Below are positions 1-4,772 of a stretch of 6,400 nucleotides of DNA, piece by piece. Under the pieces are notes generated by a model. The model was not told where the DNA came from. It saw nothing but the letters and a program-made list of their open reading frames with translations, and made no database searches. The translations under genes were made by a program, and so were the position numbers. The stretch lies in the NCBI GenBank assembly GCA_905235885.1, contig CAJONM010000150.1, positions 1 to 6,400 of the forward strand, written 5' to 3'. Positions within the stretch are counted from its first letter, which is position 1; each line of letters starts with the position of its first letter. The stretch comes from an uncultured Clostridia bacterium (GTDB lineage: Bacteria; Bacillota; Clostridia; UBA1381).

Positions 1-6
1 ATTTGT

Positions 7-16
7 CATTCCTTTC
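7..16 (-). promoter_or_regulatory. Possible ribosome binding site of a leftward gene starting outside the window
   Basis: Read leftward, this stretch is GAAAGGAATG, a good anti-16S match of the same form as the yajC ribosome binding site in this window (GAAAGGAAG). The ATG inside it lies directly against the AAAGGA, too close to be used, so a start codon would fall just beyond the left edge. If real, the adjacent gene runs away from the MecA-like gene, and positions 1-150 are a divergent intergenic region. I found no convincing -35/-10 pair for this strand, so the call rests on the ribosome binding sequence alone. Confidence 0.25.
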
Positions 17-62
17 AAAACCTTGATAGCTGTATTGTTGACTGATTTAAAAAGGAATATAC

Positions 63-100
63 ATAAAATCCCCCAAAAGATATTTTATTAATAAAATCCC
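63..100. repeat. Direct repeat ATAAAATCCC with an AT palindrome between the copies
   Basis: The 10-mer ATAAAATCCC occurs at 63-72 and 91-100, 28 bp apart. The second copy overlaps a perfect 16-bp palindrome, ATTTTATT/AATAAAAT, at 82-97. The block sits about 35 bp upstream of the -35 region proposed for the MecA-like gene. It could be a paired regulator site for either divergent gene, but AT-rich DNA produces such patterns by chance, so function is unproven. Confidence 0.35.
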
Positions 101-132
101 ATAAACTTTTTGTGAATTTTTAAAATTTCCTA

Positions 133-161
133 TAGCCAAATCGCGAATTATATAGTATAAT
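133..161 (+). promoter_or_regulatory. Probable sigma-A promoter of the MecA-like gene
   Basis: A consensus -10 TATAAT lies at 156-161. A weak -35 TAGCCA (four of six matches to TTGACA) lies at 133-138, giving a 17-bp spacer. Transcription would begin near 168 and leave a leader of about 33 nt containing the GGGAG ribosome binding site. The -10 is convincing and the -35 is marginal. Confidence 0.5.
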
Positions 162-200
162 GATATTAATATAGTTTTTGCTTTATGGGAGTGATATGGT

Positions 201-884
201 TTGAAGATCAAAATGGTGTCCAGCCGCGAGGTGCTTGTGTATCTTACGAAGCAGGATCTGGAATTCTTTGATGTTGAATTTGACGAGGCAAGTCCGATAC
301 CTCAGTCGGGAGATTTACATAGATTTTTATTTGAGCTTATGGAGATAGTACAAACCGAGACCGGCTTTGATCCGTACAAGAACGGACAGGTGGTCGTTGA
401 GGCTGTACAGTCAAACGAGGGGATGCAGCTGAACATAAGCAAGATAGGAATGAGCAAGAAACGGAAAATGACGCGCAGTGAGTTTAAAAAGGGCGTAAGA
501 GTAAAAAAAGCCGATGATCCTGAGATCGCCGCAAATGACGAGCTTTTATCGCTTCTGAGGAGTCTGGATAAGCGGTTGGCTGAGTGTTCATCGGAAAAGA
601 GCGTCGAGACTTTTGTTTTTTCGGACTTCAATGCGCTTGACGATGCTCTATGCCACGCATACGGCGCGGCATTGGGCGACTCTGTGCTGTACAGAAACGG
701 CGAAAGATACGCCATAGTTGCAAAAATGCGCCGCGGCGGACGACTGTATAATGTTCTGAGTGAATTTGCCCAGATATACCATGGCGGAGATGTTCTTGCT
801 GCGGATATAGGCGAGGGCTGGAAAAAGATCGCGTCCGGCAGTGGACTAAAGGATATGGCTAAAGCTTTGAAATCAATGAAATAA
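201..884 (+). CDS. mecA: MecA-family adaptor protein for the ClpC protease
   Basis: This is a 227-residue protein, close to the ~218 of Bacillus MecA. In that family the N-terminal domain captures substrates and the C-terminal domain docks on the AAA+ unfoldase ClpC, delivering targets to ClpCP in the cytoplasm. Residues 1-82 match the N-terminal domain, with the typical opening beta strand, an acidic patch and a helix at about 37-53. Residues 136-225 match the C-terminal domain: FVFSDFNALDDAL, then a YRNGERYAI strand, then a late SEFAQIY helix. The linker at 85-103 is unusually basic, with ten Lys/Arg. The start is TTG at 201 because GGGAG (187-191) lies 9 nt upstream; an in-frame ATG at 213 lacks a ribosome binding site. 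The gene appears monocistronic, ending at a terminator. The family is clear; whether it is the main MecA or a paralogue is not. Confidence 0.8.
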   Translation: MKIKMVSSREVLVYLTKQDLEFFDVEFDEASPIPQSGDLHRFLFELMEIVQTETGFDPYKNGQVVVEAVQSNEGMQLNISKIGMSKKRKMTRSEFKKGVRVKKADDPEIAANDELLSLLRSLDKRLAECSSEKSVETFVFSDFNALDDALCHAYGAALGDSVLYRNGERYAIVAKMRRGGRLYNVLSEFAQIYHGGDVLAADIGEGWKKIASGSGLKDMAKALKSMK

Positions 885-928
885 AAAAAGTGGATGTAAA
901 AAAAAGTCGTTTTTTACATCCACTTTTT
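885..928. terminator. Bidirectional intrinsic terminator between the MecA-like gene and yajC
   Basis: The arms at 885-903 and 910-928 are perfectly complementary over 19 bp around the 6-nt loop AAGTCG. The GTGGATGT core is flanked by A-runs on the left and T-runs on the right, so both strands give a hairpin followed by a U-tract. It starts immediately after the stop of the rightward gene and ends 1 nt from the stop of yajC. The two convergent genes therefore share one compact terminator. Confidence 0.9.
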
Positions 929-929
929 C

Positions 930-1289
930 TTAATTTGTTTGCTTCTGCTCTACCGACTTGACCGCGTCACGCTCAACTTTGAGGACGCTCTTTTCTTTTT
1001 CAGTACCTATGTTGCCTGTTTCGATAAATACAAAGTTATCCTTTATTTTAATGATCTTGCCGCATATACCGCCGATCGTTACCACCTTATCTCCGACTTT
1101 CATCGCGGAGAGCATTGCCTTTGTTTCCTTATCGCGTTTTCTCTGCGGTCTGATAAGCAGGAAATAGAACAATACTACTATGATTATAAGAGGGAGAAAT
1201 GATGTTATCATCTCTACAGGTGTTCCCATGCCTCCCACGCTTCCGGCAGTCTCGCCTTCGGCAAATGCGGTAATGATAAATGAGTTCAT
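930..1289 (-). CDS. yajC: YajC, Sec translocase accessory membrane protein
   Basis: This 119-residue single-span membrane protein belongs to the YajC family, which associates with SecDF next to SecYEG. It has a short N-terminal segment with a Gly/Ala/Glu stretch. A transmembrane helix spans about 30-46 (FLPLIIIVVLFYFLLI), followed by the hallmark RPQRKRDKE (47-55). The cytoplasmic domain contains KVGDKVVTIGGICGKI (64-79), the usual family signature, and ends in a polar tail. The reading frame stays open 29 codons further upstream, but ATG at 1287-1289 is chosen because GAAAGGAAG (1297-1305) lies 7 nt before it, and the -10 box at 1323-1328 leaves the farther start outside the transcript. No tgt or secDF lies beside it; the gene has its own promoter and terminator. 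Identification is firm. Confidence 0.93.
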   Translation of the reverse strand: MNSFIITAFAEGETAGSVGGMGTPVEMITSFLPLIIIVVLFYFLLIRPQRKRDKETKAMLSAMKVGDKVVTIGGICGKIIKIKDNFVFIETGNIGTEKEKSVLKVERDAVKSVEQKQTN

Positions 1290-1322
1290 TCGTTTTCTTC
1301 CTTTCACATATAGATTAGGTCT

Positions 1323-1351
1323 ATTATACATCACATTACGGCAAATTGCAA
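1323..1351 (-). promoter_or_regulatory. Sigma-A promoter of yajC
   Basis: On the minus strand, TATAAT (1323-1328) is preceded by TTGCAA (1346-1351; four of six matches to the -35 consensus) with a 17-bp spacer. The expected transcription start is near 1316, giving a leader of about 27 nt. The left arm of an inverted repeat reaches into the -35 box. Confidence 0.7.
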
Positions 1352-1373
1352 GCATAAATTTACAAATTTGCCG
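1339..1373. repeat. 9-bp inverted repeat in the divergent promoter region
   Basis: CGGCAAATT (1339-1347) and its exact complement AATTTGCCG (1365-1373) are separated by 17 bp. The left arm overlaps the yajC spacer and the edge of its -35 box; the right arm lies about 18 bp upstream of the -35 of the rightward operon. The position suits a regulator acting on both promoters, but chance occurrence in a gap this size is not negligible. Confidence 0.35.
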
Positions 1374-1390
1374 CATTTATAAAAAAACAG

Positions 1391-1419
1391 TTGAGATTTT
1401 GCGGATAATGTGCTATAAT
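1391..1419 (+). promoter_or_regulatory. Sigma-A promoter of the DUF5685/dnaJ-like/yqhQ/prmC operon
   Basis: TTGAGA (1391-1396, five of six matches) and TATAAT (1414-1419) are spaced by 17 bp, and TGC directly before the -10 makes it an extended -10 promoter. The transcription start would be near 1426. This is the strongest promoter by consensus in the window. Confidence 0.85.
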
Positions 1420-1447
1420 TAGTGTATCTGAGCTTCTACAGTGAAAA

Positions 1448-1454
1448 GAGAGGG
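1448..1454 (+). promoter_or_regulatory. Ribosome binding site that sets the DUF5685 start
   Basis: GAGAGGG lies 4 nt before GTG at 1459. An in-frame GTG at 1441 would be about 15 nt into the transcript and has no ribosome binding site. It would also put this sequence inside the coding region. The family's usual N-terminus (MFGY...) agrees with the 1459 start. Confidence 0.65.
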
Positions 1455-1458
1455 TATT

Positions 1459-2316
1459 GTGTTTGGATATCTGAAAATCGAGGATAATCAGCTTACGGCG
1501 GACGAATATGCGCTTTTTTCGGCATATTATTGCGGTGTATGCCGCGCGACGGGCAAACGCGCGTCGCAAATGTCAAGACTCGGACTGAGCTATGACATAA
1601 CCTTTCTTGCGTTGGTGCTGTCGTCCGTGTGCGATACAGAGATCGGAATGGAAAAGGGAAGATGCGTAAGACATCCGATAAAACCGAACGATCATATATC
1701 GGACAGCCGAGCAACAGAATATGCCGCCGATGTTGGCGTGATGCTCAGTTATCTGAAGCTTGCCGATGATTGGCATGACAGTCGCAGCATAAAGGCGCTT
1801 TTCGGTATGGCTCTTTTATACAGAGGCTATAGGAAAGTGCGGCTGGCACATGAGAGCGTTTTTCAAATAATAAAATCGCAGCTTGATATCCTTAGCGCAC
1901 TTGAACAAAGCGGATGCACATCGATAGATGAAACGGCGGATGCGTTTGCCAAGATACTTGAGGCTCTTTTCTCGCCGCAACTTGTGTCAGATGGCGCATC
2001 TAAGCGCGCGCTTGCATGGTTGGGCTACAATCTCGGACGCTGGATATATATTATGGATGCCGTATGTGATCTGGAGCAGGATGTAAAGACCGGCTCATAC
2101 AATACATTCGCAGCCGCCAGTATAACAGACAAAGCGATGTGTGCCGATGCGGTGGAAGAGAGTCTTACAATGACGCTCGGCGCAATTGCCTCGGCATTTG
2201 AGCTGATAAGCTTCAGGCGTAACCGCGATATGATAGGCAGGATAATTTATATTACATTAAAGGAAAAACAAGCATACATACTCTTAAAGGAAGTGAACAG
2301 CGATGGACCCGTATAA
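1459..2316 (+). CDS. DUF5685 family protein, function unknown
   Basis: This 285-residue, mostly helical, probably cytosolic protein begins MFGYLK, as members of the clostridial DUF5685 family typically do. Features seen: C25xxC28, then C69xxH72 (RCVRHP), a plausible four-ligand zinc or iron site; SYDITFLAL at 44-52; an exact DDxxD motif, DDWHD, at 103-107; and a second acidic motif with D200, D204, E206 and D208 followed by KTGSYN (210-215). The second motif and its LG...G context recall the DxxxD...G..Y region of squalene/phytoene synthases, but this is my inference and no enzyme activity is established. It is first in a four-gene operon and overlaps the J-domain gene by 14 nt, indicating translational coupling. 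In family members I recall, position 203 is usually Asp; here it is Cys. Family assignment is confident and function is unknown. Confidence 0.85.
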   Translation: MFGYLKIEDNQLTADEYALFSAYYCGVCRATGKRASQMSRLGLSYDITFLALVLSSVCDTEIGMEKGRCVRHPIKPNDHISDSRATEYAADVGVMLSYLKLADDWHDSRSIKALFGMALLYRGYRKVRLAHESVFQIIKSQLDILSALEQSGCTSIDETADAFAKILEALFSPQLVSDGASKRALAWLGYNLGRWIYIMDAVCDLEQDVKTGSYNTFAAASITDKAMCADAVEESLTMTLGAIASAFELISFRRNRDMIGRIIYITLKEKQAYILLKEVNSDGPV

Positions 2317-2893
2317 AATTCTGGGCGTCAGCGAGGACGCTGATGAAGAAACCATAAAAAGAGCATATAAAGAGCTTGTGAAAAAATATCATCCAGACAA
2401 ATATATAAACAATCCGCTTGCGGATCTTGCGGCGGAGAAGATGAAAGAGATAAACAAAGCATATGATATGCTTACAAAGAACAAAACATCATCCGCATCG
2501 GGGACATATTCGGGCGGTTATTACGGAGACTACGGCGGCGGATATTCGTATCAAAACGCGCAGCCGACATTTGAGCTTGTTCGCAAGCTTATAAGCATGG
2601 GAATGGTCGTAGAGGCAATCAATATGCTCAACAGACTTCCCAAGACTGCGGAGTGGTTCTATCTGTCGGGCATTGCAAATATACGGCGCGGATGGTATTC
2701 GCGCGGTGTGGAGGATCTGAAAAAGGCGGTGGATATGGATCCGGATAACGCCGAATACAGAGACACATTGAACGGATTAAGAAATAACGCGTCAGGCTAC
2801 GGGATGGGCGGAGACGGATACAGGTCTGTTGACTGTTGTCCGCTGCCGTGCTGGTGTATACCATGCTTTTGCCCCGGCACCTGCTGCTGTTAA
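2303..2893 (+). CDS. J-domain protein with TPR-like region and Cys-rich tail
   Basis: This 196-residue protein has an N-terminal J domain at about 1-61: DPYKILGV, helix II, the HPD motif at 30-32 needed to stimulate DnaK ATPase, then helix III with EINKAYDML. A Gly/Tyr/Ser-rich linker (62-87) follows. Residues 88-165 look like two to three TPR-type helix pairs, including WFYLSGIANIRRGWYSRGVEDLKKAVDMDPDN-type sequence. The last 19 residues (178-196) hold nine cysteines interspersed with Pro, Trp and Phe, ending CCC. It lacks the CxxCxGxG zinc repeats of true DnaJ, so it is a class C J-protein rather than the housekeeping chaperone. AAAGGAAGTGA (2286-2296) precedes the ATG by 6 nt, inside the end of the DUF5685 gene. 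The partner is presumably DnaK; the client may be the DUF5685 protein. The tail could bind metal or be redox-active. Confidence 0.88.
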   Translation: MDPYKILGVSEDADEETIKRAYKELVKKYHPDKYINNPLADLAAEKMKEINKAYDMLTKNKTSSASGTYSGGYYGDYGGGYSYQNAQPTFELVRKLISMGMVVEAINMLNRLPKTAEWFYLSGIANIRRGWYSRGVEDLKKAVDMDPDNAEYRDTLNGLRNNASGYGMGGDGYRSVDCCPLPCWCIPCFCPGTCCC

Positions 2894-2910
2894 ACAAAGG
2901 GGAATATATT

Positions 2911-3888
2911 ATGGCAAATAAGGAGCATATAACATCTATAGGCGGTCAGGCGGTCATGGAAGGCGTAATGATGCGTGGACCGCACAAAACTGCCGTTGCT
3001 GTCCGCAAGCCGGACGGCGAAATTGCGATAAAGATCGATGAAAACGGCACAAAGACAAGGAAAGGCATTCTCAAGCTGCCTGTAATACGCGGCTGCGTAA
3101 GCTTTATAGACAGCCTTGTCATAGGTATGAAAGCGCTGATGTACAGCGCTGAGTTTGTGGATCTGGAAGGTGACGAGGACGAGGAGCCGAGCAAATTCGA
3201 TAAATGGCTTGAGGATAAGCTCGGAGATAAGATAAAGGATGTCGTGATTTATTTTGCGGTATTTATCGCTGTCATATTCAGCGTCGGGCTGTTCATACTG
3301 TTGCCGTCGGCATTGTCCGGAGCAGTCGAGGCGATACCTCAGCTTAAACAATTTACATCGACACAGGCATTTACAAGCGTTTTTGAGGGTGTCCTGAGAA
3401 TGGTAATATTTTTGGGGTATATGGCGCTTATATCTCAAATGAAGGATATAAAGCGTTTGTTTGAATATCATGGCGCGGAGCATAAGACTATCGCGTGCTA
3501 TGAATCAGGCGAGGAGCTGACGGTAGAAAACATAAGGAAATATACAAGATTTCATCCGCGTTGCGGCACGAGCTTTCTGCTGTTTGTGATGATCATAAGC
3601 ATTATCATATTCGCGTTTTTGCCGCGTTTTGACGGATATATAAAAATAGCCGCTATTCTGTTAAGAATGGGAACAAGGCTTCTATGTCTGCCTATCGTGG
3701 CAGGTATCTCATTTGAAGTGATAAAGCTTGCCGGCAGAAGCAAGAATAAGTGCGTAACGATATTATCAAAGCCGGGATTATGGCTGCAAAAGCTTACGAC
3801 CCGTGAGCCGGACGACTCGCAGATCAGTGTTGCGATAGAAGCTATGAAACCATGTATCCCCGAAAATCAAGAGGACGACAGATGGTAA
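2911..3888 (+). CDS. yqhQ: DUF1385 family membrane protein (YqhQ-like)
   Basis: This 325-residue polytopic membrane protein belongs to the DUF1385 family, whose biochemical role I cannot state with confidence. Hallmarks: GGQAVMEGVMMRGP (11-24); a soluble region with an acidic loop, LEGDEDEEP (85-93); FEYHGAEHKTIACYE (184-198) carrying conserved His/Glu/Cys; and TRFHPRCGTSFL (212-223). Hydrophobic segments lie at about 111-133, 157-176, 220-238 and 243-270, suggesting four or five membrane passes. The HGAEHK and HPRCGTS motifs are His/Cys-rich enough to suggest metal binding or catalysis at the membrane, which is inference. The frame extends 25 codons upstream into the J-protein gene, but ATG at 2911 is chosen because AAAGGGG (2896-2902) lies 8 nt upstream and the family starts near the GGQAVMEGV motif. 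Placement before prmC is a familiar Clostridia arrangement. Confidence 0.9.
   Translation: MANKEHITSIGGQAVMEGVMMRGPHKTAVAVRKPDGEIAIKIDENGTKTRKGILKLPVIRGCVSFIDSLVIGMKALMYSAEFVDLEGDEDEEPSKFDKWLEDKLGDKIKDVVIYFAVFIAVIFSVGLFILLPSALSGAVEAIPQLKQFTSTQAFTSVFEGVLRMVIFLGYMALISQMKDIKRLFEYHGAEHKTIACYESGEELTVENIRKYTRFHPRCGTSFLLFVMIISIIIFAFLPRFDGYIKIAAILLRMGTRLLCLPIVAGISFEVIKLAGRSKNKCVTILSKPGLWLQKLTTREPDDSQISVAIEAMKPCIPENQEDDRW
3870..3875 (+). promoter_or_regulatory. Ribosome binding site that sets the prmC start
   Basis: AGAGGA lies 6 nt before the ATG at 3882, inside the last codons of the DUF1385 gene. An in-frame ATG at 3852 has no comparable site and would add ten residues not expected in the family. 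The downstream start gives ATGGTAA, a 7-nt overlap with the preceding stop typical of coupled translation. Confidence 0.7.
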
Positions 3889-4682
3889 TATCCGAAAAAT
3901 GTCGTGAGCTGAGAGAAAAGCTGGGCGAAAACGCCCATGAGGCGGCATGGATAATGGAGCATATCACAGGTATACGATATGCGATCTCCGACGATCGGGA
4001 GCTTACAGCGGCTGAATTTGCAATGGCGGACAGCATCCTGACAAGACGAAAAAGCGGCGAGCCGCTGCAATATATATTGGGCGATACCGAATTTATGGGG
4101 ATGAGGTTCATCGTCAACCGCCATACACTGATCCCTCGTCAGGATACGGAAACGCTCGTTGAGACGGCGGTATCGAAAATAGGCGACAAGCCGTTGCGCG
4201 TGCTTGATATAGGAACGGGCAGCGGATGCGTGGGTATAAGTATTGCCAGGCTGTGTAAAAATGCAAAAGTTACTTTGCTTGATATAAGTAAAGATGCTCT
4301 TTTCATCGCGCAGGAAAACGCAAGGCTGAATGATGTTGAGGTCGGGATTATTCAATGCGATATACTGCATGAGATGCCGGATGGCGGATATGATATGATA
4401 GTGTCAAATCCGCCGTATATCGAAACCGCGGTTTTGAAAACGCTTGACAGTGTTGTAAAGGATCATGAGCCATCTGCTGCGCTTGACGGCGGCGAGGACG
4501 GGCTGGTATTTTACAGGCGCATTGCACGAATATTTGCGGATATACCCGTGATCGCTTTTGAGATCGGCTACGATCAGGGATCGGCGGTATCGGATATACT
4601 GCGCGGCGCAGGCTATGAGCGCGTAAGCGTGATCAAAGATCTGTGCGGAAACGACAGGGTTGTCGTTGCAGAAAAAAATTAA
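3882..4682 (+). CDS. prmC: Peptide chain release factor glutamine methyltransferase PrmC
   Basis: PrmC (HemK) methylates the glutamine of the GGQ motif in release factors RF1/RF2 using S-adenosylmethionine, tuning translation termination in the cytoplasm. The 266 residues fit the family length of about 280. An N-terminal helical domain (1-75) ends in EPLQYILG (60-67) and is followed by LIPRQDTE (83-90). The Rossmann methyltransferase domain has the SAM-binding loop DIGTGSG (109-115), the acidic strand end LLDIS (132-136), and the catalytic NPPY at 176-179, which holds the target glutamine amide. EPSAALDGGEDGL (196-208) is the usual post-motif segment. No key residue is missing. In many Firmicutes prfA adjoins prmC; here lysS follows instead, after a 90-bp gap with its own promoter and no obvious terminator, so some read-through into lysS is possible. 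Confidence 0.94.
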   Translation: MVISEKCRELREKLGENAHEAAWIMEHITGIRYAISDDRELTAAEFAMADSILTRRKSGEPLQYILGDTEFMGMRFIVNRHTLIPRQDTETLVETAVSKIGDKPLRVLDIGTGSGCVGISIARLCKNAKVTLLDISKDALFIAQENARLNDVEVGIIQCDILHEMPDGGYDMIVSNPPYIETAVLKTLDSVVKDHEPSAALDGGEDGLVFYRRIARIFADIPVIAFEIGYDQGSAVSDILRGAGYERVSVIKDLCGNDRVVVAEKN

Positions 4683-4692
4683 CATAAATGTA

Positions 4693-4721
4693 TTGTTTTA
4701 CAGATAATTATATGCTATAAT
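4693..4721 (+). promoter_or_regulatory. Extended -10 promoter of lysS
   Basis: TATAAT (4716-4721) is preceded by TGC, giving the same TGCTATAAT element as the upstream operon promoter. TTGTTT (4693-4698; only the TTG matches) sits at a 17-bp spacer. The weak -35 is offset by the extended -10. Transcription would start near 4728, leaving a 45-nt leader with a GC-rich palindrome. Confidence 0.75.
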
Positions 4722-4741
4722 ACAGGCAAATTAATATTTAT

Positions 4742-4757
4742 GCAGCCGCGCGGCTGC
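4742..4757. repeat. 16-bp GC-rich perfect palindrome in the lysS leader
   Basis: GCAGCCGC (4742-4749) is followed with no gap by its complement GCGGCTGC (4750-4757). In RNA it can fold as a 6-bp GC-rich stem with a GCGC tetraloop. It ends 5 nt before the GGAG of lysS and stands out in an otherwise AT-rich leader, so it may affect initiation or bind a protein. No T-box elements are visible: the leader is far too short and has no anticodon-presenting stem. Confidence 0.55.
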
Positions 4758-4772
4758 GGAATGGAGATAAAA

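Noticed and set aside
38..65. Rightward promoter TTGACT with TACATA
   Set aside because: The -35 is good but the -10 matches only three of six bases at a 16-bp spacer, and a full TATAAT lies nearer the gene at 156-161.
85..152. Leftward promoter candidates, including a minus-strand TATAAT at 147-152
   Set aside because: No acceptable -35 is found at 15-19 bp for this box, and it overlaps the spacer of the rightward promoter. AT-rich DNA gives such matches easily.
2890..3483. Leftward 197-codon open frame antisense to the DUF1385 gene
   Set aside because: The plus-strand frame has clear family motifs and a good ribosome binding site. The antisense translation is low in recognisable motifs, and I see no promoter or ribosome binding site for it.
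4051..4067. Inverted repeat GCGGC-GA-GCCGC inside prmC
   Set aside because: It encodes the conserved Ser-Gly-Glu-Pro-Leu segment of the family, so protein constraint explains the bases.
3867..4370. Leftward 167-codon open frame antisense to prmC
   Set aside because: It lies opposite the conserved SAM-binding region of PrmC and shows no family features, so it is a by-product of codon use in prmC.
4740..4772. Earlier in-frame lysS start at 4740 or 4761
   Set aside because: The 4740 start has no ribosome binding site and would translate the palindrome into residues foreign to LysRS. The 4761 ATG has only a weak CGGA upstream and itself overlaps the GGAG used by the 4773 start.
4728..4772. T-box or lysine riboswitch controlling lysS
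   Set aside because: The leader from the predicted start is about 45 nt, far shorter than either element, and no conserved T-box sequence or terminator/antiterminator pair is present.
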